Shown here piece by piece: positions 50,397-63,888 of a DNA stretch of 64,000 nt. Made by a program: the position numbers and the translations under genes. The notes beneath the pieces were generated by a model that was given only the letters and a program-made list of their open reading frames with translations, was not told where the DNA came from and made no database searches. This DNA comes from Lanius collurio (lineage: Eukaryota; Chordata; Aves; Passeriformes; Laniidae): contig JACBWW010000048.1 of assembly GCA_020086605.1 (NCBI GenBank), positions 1,218,273 through 1,282,272 of the forward strand. Reading direction: 5' to 3'. Numbering within the stretch: position 1 is the stretch's first letter; each line of letters opens with the position of its first letter.

Positions 50397-53300
50397 TAAA
50401 ATTCTTCCATTTCTGTTTTTTTTTCCTAAATTTTAATTTTAAATAAACTTGTGTATTACCTGCACATGGCTAGAGATACTGCTGGGGTTTGGGAAGTGCT
50501 GGGGTTTATATGCATGAGTGTAAGGATGAGCATGTGGAAGTAGCATGGATTTACTGAACAATCTTGACTGCTGTGGAAGAGGCAGTTTCATAAAATGACA
50601 TTTCCAAACCCAAATTCAAAATAAAAGGTAAGTGGAATATTACTAGTCATACTTACTCTGATTTTGAGGTACCCACCTTCAATAAAGGAGAAAGAGATTT
50701 TTTTTACATTAAACAGCATTTATTATCAGAAGATAAATTTATAAATGGCAACTAGAATACATTTTCAGTGTGTCTAATGGAATACGAGACTGATGATCGC
50801 TGTTATTCCCATTATTAAAGGGGAGAAAGGCTGTCCAGCTATTTGTCCATGCTCTGCACTGCAAGTTTAGGCAAACATCAACATCACTGATGTAATTTTC
50901 AACACTGTTAATTTTGTTATACATTATTCCAGCAAATAATCACATATACAAGTCAGTCTAAATCTAATTTAATATGTAAGTATGAGAGAGAATAAGGAAT
51001 ACTGCATCTTCATCCCCAAGTAAAAACTGCTGTTGCAATGAGCCAATTTTACAGTGCTGAATGTAAGGGGTACTCAAAAAATAATGACAATTAAAAATTT
51101 TAAAAGTTCTGTATCAGAGCTGTTTGCTCATTACATTTTCCTAAAATGCTGGCTACTGAGATTTCCTGACAAATCCATTTAGAACTTTTGAAAACAAATG
51201 AAATTTGACACTTCATGGCATAATTTCCTTGCAAGCTGTAAAAGACAATGTCACAGCATGGTGGACTGAATCTCTGTCTTTCTGAAAGAATGGGACACTG
51301 TGTATTTGTGTCTCCCCACTGCTCAATTAAGATGGACCTACTGCATCGTGTCAGGATGAGATCTGGTATTTCTGCATGCTACACATGATGTAAACCTTTG
51401 CCACAGCCAGGAAATGTCACAGACATGTGGTGAGGTACCAGGATTTTTGAGGAAACTACACAGGAGCAATTGCCTGTGGTCTTTGCACAAGCACAGAAAA
51501 ATGGCAGGTCTGAACCACAGTCAGTGCAAGCAAGGACACACCGAGGATCTGGGGAACATCAGCTCCACATTCAAACACCCCCATCCCACCAAGTAACTTC
51601 TCTTAAAAAACTTCTGAAGAGGACAAACCAGAAAATGATCTCATGGAGTAACTGGGATCAAAGCCTGCAGCTGCTGGTATGAATGAGAAACTCATCAAGA
51701 ACCATACTGGGTACTTGAAACCCAGTAGTGGATTACTGCTGGTTGTGCAAGTGGACAGGTAACAGCAGCATGAGAGGCCCTTGCACATGTGCTGGAAAGG
51801 TTGAGGATGCACTTCCTGCCTGTGAAAAAATGTAGCACATGCTCCTTTACCTTTTGGCTTCATTCTCCTACTATTGCCACACTCTATGCCTGTGCCCCTT
51901 GGCTTGAGTGCTGCTTTAACCCTCTATCACTTTGGGGTTTTTTGAATAAAACCAGACCCCCTTTCTGAAAGTTGCAGTGTTTCCAATGCACAAAGTAACA
52001 GGCAACCAGCTGAAAAACCAGGAATTCACACAAACCAAGCTCAGCCTTGGGAGACAAGCCTCTCCAGAGTCTGTCATACACATGCTCCTCCACAGGGCAT
52101 TTCAAAGCTGAATGCTAAAATTTAAGGCCTCTCCATTTTTCTTGTACTTTTTCTGTCTTCATTGACTGCAGGGGAAGCCTAAAGAGGAACACTGATCTCT
52201 CCCAGTTGCATTCTGCCTTTGAGAGTAACATCACATCCTCCTGTATGCTAACAGAATGCCCATTAAGAGTTTCAGCTCAAATAAACTTAATTTTCTATGA
52301 GAGACAAAAATCACAGATCCCAAAAGGAATTGGGTCTTCAACTGAATTACTGCTATTCAAATAATTAGTTCGTAAAATATTCTTGGTCAGGAAAAAACTT
52401 TTATCAATGGAGTTCTACCTGACCTGACTTCTTTCCCCTAAATACCAACAATGACAGATGCATTTAAGAGGATGATATGGAAGTACACAAAAAACAGACT
52501 TCAGACATAATCCATGAAGCACCTCACACACAATACTTTGACAACCATTTTTTTTAATCAACAGCAGTAATGCTGCTGGTAAAGACACAGTTCTGCTGCC
52601 CTGCAATGCCTCATCCAGAAGCCCTGACCTGTCCCTGATTTGGAGATGGATTCTAGAATGTCATCGAATTTGGTGGAAGCAGATCACCAACATGGTCAAT
52701 GGGAATTGATAGAGGCATTTTTCCCACAATGACTGTGAATAATTTGTGTTGAGCTTCTCTGCTGACCACTCCGCAGTGGGAAGCCTGAGCTTTAACAGTA
52801 GTAAGTTCTTTCAGAAAGCTGATAACCTATCCATACTGGGGAATATTAAGGATATTTAAAGACAATCAAACTCTGGGGTCTGTGAATGCTGTATTACCCC
52901 AGTCATATTAATCCCAAATTAACTGTAATTGCTTTTTTATCTGTATGGGTACTCTGTGTTGTTTTTTATTAAAGATTACCTTGATTTCATAATCCCCCCA
53001 ACATTACTAAGTTTACTTCAGGAATCTGATATTAACCGAGACAGTCAAACATTTAAAAACGAACAAGTGGCATCACAAGTTTAATCTGTGCAATTCCTGG
53101 AACCAAATATTCATAATTAAATGCATTGCAAAAGACCTTTACGTTTACATCTTTCATCTCTAAGCTATGAAAATCTCAACACTTAAAAAATATTGCCAAG
53201 CCTCCCCTTTGTCAAATTTAGCTGAATAGGCAGATCCTTGCGAGGAAAGAAAACAGAAAAACACTATTCTGTTTGCATGAATAACTGATGACTAAGAGTT

Positions 53301-54117
53301 TCTTTCCTACATGATTCAATTAATACAAATTGGTTTGCAATTATAGGGCTGTATGGGAATGATCAAGAATTTCCTTTTATTTAATCTGAAAAGGCTTGGA
53401 TTGAAAATCCCAGCAGAGGCAGCCACTGGTACCCATATAATGGGCCATTTATATCATACTAGACAGCTGGCAAAATCTTGTTACTCCCTAACTCCCAGGG
53501 AGAAATCTAATGGCTTGCAGAGCACCACTGCAGAAATAGAAAATTTCTCTGTCCTACCCACAGTTCATCTACTACCTCCTCAACAATCAACTCTTTCCTT
53601 TATCTTTCCTGCTTTCCAGACACAAGTATTATGTTAAAGGAAATAAAAGTACTTAATTGTGGTACCTAGCTGGTCAGTGAAACCATCAAAAAGATTAACT
53701 TAAATGCTTAAATATTACATGCTGTTTCTGCATACCCCCCACTTCTGTTGGTGTGGAGTAAATTATTGTCTCAAGAGCCATCTTATTCATTATTGCTTTT
53801 TTTCTCTGCAAGAGATGCAGCCGTTTCTTCTCTGTTTTGTTTTGATGATACATTCAATTCCATTTCATGAATGGCTATACCACTAACCTTGATACCAGCA
53901 AGTACAAGATCTGACTATTTCCTTGTGTTCGAATAATGGTTGTGGGAAAGAGGATACCTGCATGAAAGAAAACTGCACATTGAGAATAGGGTAGTAGTTT
54001 TTAGGTGGGGTCTTTCTATACAAATCAGAAAACGGCTCTAATAAGTCTATGGTAAAACACAGATACTTAATATGGTACTTCAGCAGAGATGCTGCTGCTC
54101 TTTGCTTATTTTACAGA

Positions 54118-54171
54118 CTTCAACAACAACAACAAAAGAAAAGAAGGAAAAAAAAAGGATAAAAGAAAAAG
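54118..54171. repeat. CAA-repeat and A-rich tract in the KLF12 3' UTR
   Basis: (CAA)n is followed by an A/G-rich run containing nine consecutive A. In the transcript this is a U/C-rich polypyrimidine tract, a possible site for pyrimidine-tract binding proteins. Confidence 0.75.
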
Positions 54172-54420
54172 GTTAAATGGCTGGTGTCCTCTAGGGCATA
54201 ATGACAAATCGTGGTACGATATTAAAATGCCACCATCATTATTGCAAAAGTCTGATCAAGCAACCCTCCAGCTCTGGCAGTGGGACCTTTCCAGCAGTAT
54301 CTTCTTGCCTACTCATACGTAGCCTGTCTGTAGCACAGCTCCGGTGCAGTGCTGACACCGGCCCGATGGTACTGAAAACAAGGGGAAAAGATGGCATAAT
54401 ACAGATCTAGTGGTCTTGCT

Positions 54421-54453
54421 CTCATCATCATCCTCATCCTCATCATCATCATT
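54421..54453. repeat. ATC/GAT microsatellite in the KLF12 3' UTR
   Basis: The plus strand shows an imperfect CAT/CCT trinucleotide tract (CTCATCATCATCCTCATCC then CATCATCATC). In the transcript it reads as GAUGAU/GAGGAU repeats about 400 nt after the stop codon. Confidence 0.85.
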
Positions 54454-54853
54454 GGTTCGTGGTATCTATCCTCCAATCAGCAGTGATTTTTCAGGAACAA
54501 AATGTCTGGCAGCTGAGAAAACATACAAGCTATAAACATTTTTTGTCAAAGGATGCAGCATGTAAAATAATGCCCATTCCTGTAGCATTTCGGCTGCTAT
54601 TTCCCAGGTGATTGTGATGACACTTTCAGAGGGTAGCCATGCTGAGGGGCAGACAGGGTTAACTTCAGATGGCGAGGAGAAGAGTGGCACTTCTTTTCCT
54701 GCTTTTTTTTTGATTTCTGTTACTATTTTTTGTTACAGACATCAGGGAAAGCCCTGTCTGTTAACACTGTAGAGGGGGATTCAGCCCTGCTGAATTCACT
54801 GCGGGTAGTTAAGAGACCCAGCTCTTAAACTCGGCTGGAACAGGTAGCGTTTC

Positions 54854-55144
<291 letters not shown>

Positions 55145-57668
55145 CTAGGGGTTGCTTTAGGCCAAATTACAAAATTATGAGGTACTGGATCTGCTGAATA
55201 TAAGGAAAAAGGCCTTGAGATTTATCATTCCTGTGGCATTCACATGACTAGGAAAATCAAGAGGATTAAAGCAATAATATAGATCCTACCTTGCAGGAGT
55301 GATGCGAGGATTAACATCAGGACAAAGAGATGTGTAATTATTCTCATGATTACCACATGGGTTTGCAACCCTCATCTTGTAAGGCTACACTTTCTCCCCC
55401 AAATGACCAGATTACCTGATATTTCCACAATTTACCACAGGCTGACACAGACTTCCCATTATTCTACAATGTTTATGAAGGTTTCTGATTATTTGTGTAA
55501 ACAGCACTCCAAGACATTTCTTAGTAAGCTGGTAAAAATCAACTAAAATTTCTTAATGAAACATAAAAATTCAATCTGCAAACCCTTCTCTTTACTTGCT
55601 GCACTTACTTTTAGTAAAATTAATTTTGCATAAGATGCTACTAGGAATGGTGTACAATTTTTAAATGTATTCAGCTATGGGACTTGCACAACACTGTTCA
55701 TAAATACCCATTTACTTCAGTGAGCTCAGAGTTGGGCTAATGTAGATTTTTAGAAAATCCCACCATCTTGCTTTATATTTAAGGGTAAGAATGATGTTGT
55801 ATTATGTCAGAGGAGAAGGTTAATACAGCCAAACTGGATTTTGTGCTTTCATAAAACAAACCATTATAAAATCCTATTTTTGCCATGTTTCTACGCTATA
55901 CCTTCTGTGACTTCTATCTCTCCCACTCTCAGTGTCTGTAGAAATGCTCTTGGCAGTTATCTTGATCCCACAGTTCAGCATAAACCAAAACTGATGAAAG
56001 GAAACTGTGTGAGGTCTGTATTTATCTTCCTTTTATGTGTCTGAAATTTTACTTCCCCTTCTGAAACCAGCTAATCACAACCTGGACAACAAAAGAGCAT
56101 CTCTGCAACAACTGTTTCCTTTGCCAGGCACAATCATTCTTCAGTTATTTATTATCTCTTATGAATCATGAGCAGCTTGCAAGAAACTACTTCAATTACA
56201 CGAACCAGTGACGCAACACTTGCTTTGTCGTAGGCAGAACCTCCTTCCTTCTGTCTCTTCAAAAGTCAGTAAATGCTTTGCAGAGAGCCCTCAGTTTCAA
56301 AAGAAAGTTCCCAAGTAAGAGTATCATCACAAAGTTCAAACAGCCCTGAAAAATTCAGCTGAAATGGCCTCTCTAAAGGAAACCAAGTGCTGTACAGACA
56401 TCAGCATGACATGTCAGCGAGGTTGTCAGCAACATTTGAGCTCCTTGGGTTGTACCTTCTGTGCACCATCTGGGCTGTGCTGCAGTTTTGATGGCAGACG
56501 GGGGTGGGAAACAGCTGCTGCGCGGAGAACCCAGCAATCTGGGCTGTGACCACAACCTGTAGTTGCACCAGCAGCAATTTGGCCTAGATAATTTTATACT
56601 CCCCAGCCAAGCACAGAGCACCAAATAGTGCTCATTGCCACTGGTTGGCCACAGCGTTGGGCATCTTGAATCCAGCAGCTGCTGCTGTGAGCTGGACAGG
56701 CAGGCACAAGCTAGATGGCAGACGGTGGGAGGCACACTCCTGCCAATGACATGGCGCTACAAAATGTGCTCAAATTTGCCACCAAACTGTCTTTCATAGA
56801 TATTCTTGCCACAAATAGTTGGTGCAGAGCACTGTACAAATATAGCAGTACCTTCATCCAACTTGGCAGGTTGGCAGCAATCCAATGCTCTCATCACACC
56901 ACATCGATGTTTCCCAAGTGCAGTGCTTGTCCTGCCCATCCCTCAACACACTTTTAAACTCTCCTGTTTGCCATATATTACCTTGGTTGGCTTAATTGAT
57001 CACAGACACTTTCACACCACAGATATTTCTTAAGCTCTGGATTCTTACTTAAAAGCGTCTGAAATGTTAAACATCTTCAGGGATGGAGACTCAACTACTT
57101 CACTGGACAACCAGGGTGAAGAATCTTCCTGCTATCCCATCTAAACCTGGCTTGATGCAACCTTACTACATATTTTGCAATGAAATCCATTTTTACTTTA
57201 CGTATCTTGTGATGTAATTTTGTATTGCTGGTACCAAAATGTCCTTGCCATGGTTTAGTAACGGCGGTACCCTTAATTTACTACCCTTATCTCCTTCCCC
57301 CTACCTCCCTTCCCCCAGTGACTGTCCCAAAACAGACACAGGTTACTCCCCCTCTTCTCACTCTGGTGATGGAGCTGAGAACTGAAGGCACAGAAAGGTG
57401 AAAATTGCAGATTGAGAAAACAACAATTTTCTGGAAACAGTCATGAGATAAGAAAATGAACAGTAACAGCAACAATACAAGTAACAGAAGTGTACAAAGA
57501 AAGGGTGATTTACATGCAAATTTGCTCACTCACAGAGCCCAACTTGACACAGCAGGACCCTGAGATAATGAAAAATGGCCTCTGTGTAACTAGAGGCCAT
57601 TTCCTTCTGTCCTATCGCTTATTACCTGAGAGAAGAGACCAACCCCCACCTTGCAACAACCTCCTTTC

Positions 57669-57709
57669 AGAAAGCAAAAAGGTTCCTTTGAAGAAAGCAA
57701 AAAGGTTCC
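57669..57709. repeat. Perfect 18-bp direct repeat beside the intronic CR1
   Basis: AGAAAGCAAAAAGGTTCC occurs at 57669-57686 and again at 57692-57709, a period of 23 bp, directly next to the lower edge of the CR1 fragment. It is a local tandem duplication; because both copies lie on one side of the CR1, it is not a target-site duplication around it. Confidence 0.85.
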
Positions 57710-57710
57710 C

Positions 57711-58312
57711 CTGACCCTCTCCTTCTCCAGACTGAAGAATCCCACTTCCCTCAGCCATTTCTGGTAAGACTTGTGCTCCACACCCTTCACCAGCTCTGCT
57801 GCCCTTCTCTGGACACACTCCAGGAGCTCAATGGCCTATTTTTAGTGAGAACGACAAAATTCAACTCAGGAATCAAGACGTGGCCTCACCAGTGCTGAGT
57901 ACAGGGGCACAATTCCTGCCCTGGTCCTGCTGGGCACATTACTGCTGTTACAGGCCAGGATGCCACTGGCCTTCTCAGCCACCTGGCCACACTGATGGCT
58001 CATGTTCAGCAGCTGTCAACCAGCAACTCCAGATCCTTTTCTGCTAGGCAGCTTTCCAGCTCCTCTTCCTCCAGCCTGTAGCGCAGCATGGGGTTGTTGT
58101 GACCCAACTTCAGGACTCAGCACTTGGTCTTATTGACTCTCATACCACTGGCCCTGGCCATGGATCCAGCGTGTCCAGATCCAGCCTGTCACCTACCCTC
58201 TAGCACATCAACATTCCCTAACTTGGTGTCATCTGCAGACTTAGTGAGGGTGCACTCAATCCCCTTGTCCAGATCACTAATAATGATATTAAAGATATGA
58301 AATCCTTCCCCT
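57711..58312 (-). mobile_element. CR1 LINE fragment in KLF12 intron, sense to the gene
   Basis: The plus strand gives the reverse complement of CR1. It includes the stretches CCTTCTCCAGACTGAA, GGCCAGGATGCCACTGGCC, and CTCATGTTCAGCAGCTGTC. Minus-strand translation near 58189-58312 retains the CR1 reverse-transcriptase end of the palm domain: [15 protein letters not shown], then ADDTKLG at about 58219-58236. The residue before ADD is Ser where CR1 has Phe, and stops and frame breaks occur downstream. The usual 3' tail with repeated ATTCT is absent, so this is an internal fragment of an inactive copy. Confidence 0.9.
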
Positions 58313-59205
58313 TGGTACACAGACTTCCAGATCTTCCTTCCCTCAGTAGAAAACAAAACCCAATGCGGAAAGGGATGGTTTGAACAAGAAATACCAAAAA
58401 CAATTTGTTTGTCCATAAAAACTTTATCACTTCAGGTAAGAAATCAAAGTCAGCTGATGGAAGGATGTGAGTGCAGATCACTCAGCTGGAGTTCTCATGT
58501 GTTGCTTCCAGCGTCCTTCCTCAGTGAGTCCTGCCTACCCAGCCCTTATGGAGCTATGTGAAAGAGACAGGACTGACCACATTCCTTGCAAGGTATTTAC
58601 TCCACTGAAGGAGAATCACTCTTAGAAGCTCAACCTAAGAGGACCTTTCATTGTTTTCAATTAAATACATACATTTAGTGTAAGAAGGAAAAAATCAGCC
58701 AAAGTAGCCTTACTCTGAAGATGTTCACTCATACGCACCTTAAGACACTGTTAAGACAACTGTGAAAGATATGATTGTTCATTAAGGTTAATCAACATTT
58801 TACGCAGAAGTAATTTTTAGGGAAAGAATAGTATTACTACTTTTCTCTTAAACAGCTACATTATCTGTGCATGCTCAAGTGCTAGAAAAGAAATGTCCTT
58901 CATATACTAACTCTTAACCTTTTATTTGGTGTCACCCCTTACATGAAGACTAACCACTGACTTTGTCAAAACCAGAAGACCCAGCAGTTCAAACGGTGAA
59001 GAAAGGACCAAGCTGAGACCATTGCTACAAGCTGAGAAGCTGGTGTCAGGTATCACACATCAGCTTTGCCTGATGAACTTGAGCAACCATGGCTGAAATC
59101 CTCAGTGCAACCAACAGAGAGGAGCTGGGCCTCAGCAGTGCAAGGAGGAGGTGGACAAAACTAGTCTGGTAACTGGAAGAACTTAACCGCAGTGTATCTA
59201 GTCTG

Positions 59206-59206
<1 letters not shown>

Positions 59207-59245
<39 letters not shown>
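59207..59245. repeat. (TCTA)n microsatellite in the KLF12 intron
   Basis: An uninterrupted tetranucleotide repeat of nearly ten units follows GTCTG. It is likely length-variable between individuals. Confidence 0.95.
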
Positions 59246-61904
59246 CATTTCAAGACTGGATTGCAGTGGAGTTGAAGTCAAATACTCAGCCATTCTGACT
59301 CAGACACTCCTGTCTGTGCGAGCACTTGAGTTTAAGCGTTTAAGAAACTCTTGGCTTAAACTGTGGGTACATTTTGACTCCTCATGCACCCAGACACTCA
59401 AATTCTCATTCAGCTCTAAGAAGCAAATGCAGGCTGTGTGAGTTTTGCTTGGGGTGATGGAAACACAGAAATTAAGAAGTCAAAACAGTAGACAGTTTTG
59501 GGAAACTGGGAGCAAGGAGAGCTGTAGAGAGACTAAAAACATGAGGCAATTAGGAGGAGGAGAAAAGAAAAACCCAAGAAGATAAAATCCTGTTTAGTTC
59601 AATATTCTGAATCTGTAAAGCTTTAAAGAATCAATCAATTTAAAAATTCAGATGCCTGAAGCTGTGAACATTTGCTTACCCTCTATTTCAGCCTTTGAGA
59701 GCTCTATAGTTTTGTTCTGAAACCTGACAAAAATATCCCAAAACACGAAAAAATTCTGATACTATTCTTCAGCTTTGTCCTGCAATACATGACTAGTGAA
59801 CAGTATACCACAACAGCCATTTACATAGAACAAGTGGGACCCTGGAGCATGGAAAAGTATTTCTAGACAGCTCTCTGTAGAGAATGAGTATTTTCTATTA
59901 TTTGTGGGTGTTAATTATGAATTTTTGAAGGGATGAGTCAATGCTCCAAATGGGAATAGTAATTTTTCAATCTTCTATTAACACAATATCCATTTCTAAG
60001 AGCCCTCCAAACCCATTCCTTTTGTAGTCCAGATGCCGCAATCCAAATAAGTTTAATTATTTTTACCATATTATTTTTCCTAACCTACCATGACTCCTCT
60101 CACATACACACTTAAGAACATGGTTACAACTGCTGCTCAATAAATCCTCCAAATCCCTTCAAATATTGAATCAATAATGCTGAATAATGATCACTGTTCA
60201 GCCATTTCAACATTTTCCACCCTTCACACAGCCCAACATATGTCTTCCCGTATCTTTATTCAAGTACCCTAACATCTGGAAGATCATTCACCTAGAGAAG
60301 TAAATCTCTTGAACTTTTACTTTATAACCTGATGACATTCACATATTCCTTATTAAAAAAGCTCTGTATAAGTACCACCACAAGACATGCCATGTAACAG
60401 ATGAAGGGACCAGGGTCTGTTCTGTGCCATGCAGAATTTCCCATGTGGGATGTTCTTCAGCAGTTATCCTCTACCCATCAACTAGTTGGTATCCCAGTAT
60501 TTGATGCCAGATGTTTCAAATACAGACACCACAAAACCACCGTGTAAACAGTCATGGGTTATTCTGCCAGCAGGGAAACTGTTCTGGAACTCCAGGAAAC
60601 AGAGCTGGGATTATATTCATTCCTTAGGCAAGGAACCAACTGCAACTGCAGATACCCCATGTACTCCCTGCGTACTTGCAGTTCCTGTCATTTGTGTATT
60701 ATTAAAGTTTCATCTATCCAGCAGTTTACCAGGCTCTTGGCACCCAAGAGGTAACACTGTCTACTACCAGGACAGAAAATATCCCAGTGCTCAAGCTGTA
60801 AACACTTCTCTTCCTGTGGCATAAACTCTCCTCTCTTTCTGATATTACAGATGAGTACCATGTCCCTTGTTATTTATGTCCTCTTCAGACATCCTTATCT
60901 ATCCATTTTTTCTGCATATGGAATTGTCACCATGACTCTTGAGTTATGTCACTTCCCTGAAGCTCCTTCCTGCAATGGTATACAGCATTTTGAAATGCTG
61001 CTAACACTTTTATTCCAAATAAGAGATAACGAGGAAATAAATACAGAGAACTGTTCAGGGGTAAAGGTTTACCTATCTAGTCAGATTTTTCTATGTTTAA
61101 GCTTTCATCCCCCTGTGAAAGACAAAGTTAGAAAGCACACGGAAACAAAACCTGATGCATAGGTTTGTGTAGTAATTCCAGACAGAGAGGATGCGGCATG
61201 GAGGAGATGACACCCCTCACCTCACTCACAAAATACAATGGGTTTTAGTCAAATTGGCATAGTTTAATAGGTGGAACATGCACAGTTCTGCTATATACAT
61301 CTTTATGCCCCAATTTTCTACTGTCACTACTCTTGGAGAAGTATTCGCCACATAAAAACAGAGTGAGGTCATAAGGATTTAGCCCGAAAAAAATTGGAAG
61401 AAAATAAACAAGCCAGCAAGCATGCCTCTGCCTCTGTCTGATATGCTACATTTTCTAGTCAAAGTGAACAGATCTGCAGTTTTGCAGGGTTGAGGACATC
61501 TCCTGGTGATTCCTGGTTTGTTTTCTGCTACAGGATGTTATGCAATAAAATGTAATGTGTAGTATTTATGTCAGCTGTTTTCAGCTCCCATGTAAACACC
61601 AGAATTGTTCTGAAGCATATGGGACAGTCCTACCACCCTCATACTAACAGGACTCTAGGAGAAATCATACATTGAAAACCACAAATAATGGCTAATTAGA
61701 TTTTGCATTTCCACTAAAAATAAGAAATTTCAGGCAGAAAAGAAACTTTAAACAGAAAAACCACTATCTGATAATGAACATCCTCAGGCACTCCCAGAGG
61801 AAGAGGGGAGCTCAGCTTTCAGACACGGGGGAAAGGGAAAACTGACAATTCTTACATTTTATGTGATATTTTTATTAGTATAATTTTTTAATGTAAAAAT
61901 AGAG

Positions 61905-62095
61905 CACTTATCAAGCACTTTACAACTTCAAAGTGCCTTATAAAGCTTTTTGGAAAATGTAATCCCTCATAAAAGTCTCTCTTCACAGTAGTACTGCGTA
62001 ACAAATATCAAGTCCATTCTGCAGGTAGGAAAACCAAATCAGCGAGCATCAGCCTTCCCAAAACTGCGAAGAGTGAACAGCAAAGCTATGACTTA
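61905..62095. repeat. Possible ancient amniote SINE/LINE relic
   Basis: The stretch GCACTTATCAAGCACTTTAC with a following CAAAGTGCCTTATAAAGC, then CATTCTGCAGGTAGGAAAAC, resembles the pattern of ancient MIR/L3-type repeats (CACTTTACAA ... TTACAGATGGGAAAAC). A MIR-like piece, GGTTTCCTCATGTGGAAACTGGG, starts near 62458. Both are highly diverged and were judged by eye only. Confidence 0.3.
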
Positions 62096-63263
62096 CACAT
62101 TAGGAACACCTTACTTTCTGTAATTAAAGTTCTAGATCTTAGCTTCAACCCTTTAAGAGTTAGAAATATTTTCAATCTTTTTGATGCAAAAATCCAGTTC
62201 AATTATTTACTTTATGCAGTTACTAATTCATTCTATCCCTTTGGTGAACATAGGCAACTTGACTTTTATGTTTCAGTATTGTCAAAATATGCAAATAAAA
62301 TAGCTTTCCGGGAAGAGATTAGTTTTGTATCAGTTGAGCAAGTCTGGCAAAACAATTTCTACGAGCAGAACAGGAACATACTGTGCTGCCTGGGACACGT
62401 CTTGAAGTTCAGGTTTTTTATTTCTTGTTCTCTGACTTAGGCAAAGCACAGGGACATGGTTTCCTCATGTGGAAACTGGGTAAAAAAAATTTCTTCAGTT
62501 CAAATATACAGTGACAACTTCCATTCTAGAAGAAGAAACAGAATTTCAACGCACTTCAGCAGCCCTTGAACTCACTATTTACAAACTCCACTTGTGATAA
62601 TTCAGATGGGAGTCCTTTTCTCACACCAAAACACACAAGTATCTTTTAATTTCACTGCATGGATGAGCTTGGGTTCTGTTTGCCATCCTGGCCCTTCTTC
62701 TCATGCTCTTTGCAAGACCAGTACTAGTTCAGCAACTCTCCTTCTTTCCTTCTACTACTGTTGTCCCACATGCCCCTCTAGGTATACAGCTCCACTGGTC
62801 TGACACTATTTAAATACAAATCCTAGCAAAAAAGCCTTTGGGACTAAAATCACAAAATTCCATTCTCTGTAATTTAAGAAGGGAAATCTATTATATCAGT
62901 CTCTGGCCTGTTCTGTAACCACATGTACAGAAAAGAAAGAAAGAGGGGAGTACCAAGAAAATCCCACATTTTCTCTTTTTGGGGCTTCTGCAGAGACTTT
63001 GTCCCACAACGCCCTACCAAATACGGTGTGACATATGAATGAATTAATGCTCTGGGACAAGGATTAGTTACATACATTGCCAAGGGCGCTGCTGATGCAG
63101 AATGATAAATTTTACCTCCTGTAAAAACAGAAAAAGTAAAACTTTGGAAATGTAAAAGGCCTCTTTCTATGCACCTGAATCCAGGAGCCAGACCAAATCC
63201 TAACAGTTAATGAAAAATATAATTTTATTAACCTTCCTGAAATTTGTTTCCTGTATGACATGG

Positions 63264-63346
63264 TGTATATATATGTTTTTAAGTGTATGTTAAGTGCATA
63301 TACATACACACAACATATATATATAAATATATATATTATAGATATA
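63264..63346. repeat. AT/GT alternating low-complexity tract
   Basis: TATATATATG, CATATACATACACACAACATA and ATATATATAAATATATATA runs make an alternating purine-pyrimidine, easily unwound tract in the KLF12 intron. Confidence 0.85.
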
Positions 63347-63785
63347 GCTGTAGAGGAAGATGGCATGAAGTTGTCTTCTTCACAACAGCCACAGCAAATA
63401 CATGGGACTAATGAATTTTCAGTGCTGTGGTAAAAGACTGAAGTTTTGCCTCTTCTAGCAGAGTTCACTTACTGAAGTATTTGGGAAAGGTGATGTAACA
63501 GATCTATACTTCCATCAGCAGCCAAATGTATGGAGGATGCCAGCACACCATCACACTTACTCTCCTTAACTGGCATGCTGCAGGCTTGGGTTTTAGTCTG
63601 GCCTTCCCCAAACAGAACAACTTTCCTTCACTATGGTCTGTAACTGCAAGGGAGACACCAAACAAGCCACACTTCCCTACCCATCTGCCTTTGATACTGG
63701 TACTGTCACTCCTCCTGGATGCTCCAGGCACTGCTCCACCACATTCATCAAGAGAAATAGTCATGTTTCTCAGTATAAAACTTAA

Positions 63786-63888
63786 ACCTTTCTTATATTT
63801 TTTGAAAAAAAAAAACCCAAACCAAAACAACAACAACAAAAACTTGCCAAAGAAATAATAAAAAAACCCCAAACAAAAATAAACAAAA
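63786..63888. repeat. A-rich (CAA/AAAC) low-complexity tract
   Basis: Runs of A with AACCCAAACC, CAACAACAACAA and CCCCAAACAAAAATAAAC form an A/C-rich tract, which is T-rich in the KLF12 sense direction. Confidence 0.8.

Larger units (their letters stand above)
45930..54853 (-). other. KLF12: Probable long 3' UTR of KLF12
   Basis: About 8.9 kb follows the KLF12 stop codon on the minus strand with no credible coding sequence and no CR1 copy; the nearest CR1s lie at 44.1 kb and 57.7 kb. The DNA is AT-rich, with many AUUUA-like and U-rich stretches in the sense direction and several AATAAA hexamers. Mammalian KLF12 transcripts carry a 3' UTR of similar, many-kilobase size, so an end near 45.93 kb is reasonable, but this end is inferred. 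Included are two UGUAAAUA Pumilio-type motifs, a GAT-repeat tract about 400 nt after the stop, a U-rich tract around 47.8 kb, and a less AT-rich stretch at about 51.4-52.1 kb that resembles no repeat I know. ORFs inside are short and lack family resemblance. Confidence 0.65.

Noticed and set aside
51061..51110. GGGTACTCAAAAAATAATGAC, reminiscent of a mariner-type terminal sequence.
   Set aside because: No matching inverted end or TA duplication pair was found nearby, and the match is short; it lies in the inferred 3' UTR.
51414..52110. GC-richer segment in the inferred KLF12 3' UTR with several 60-86 codon ORFs.
   Set aside because: No domain or repeat identity; not enough to call an inserted element or an overlapping gene.
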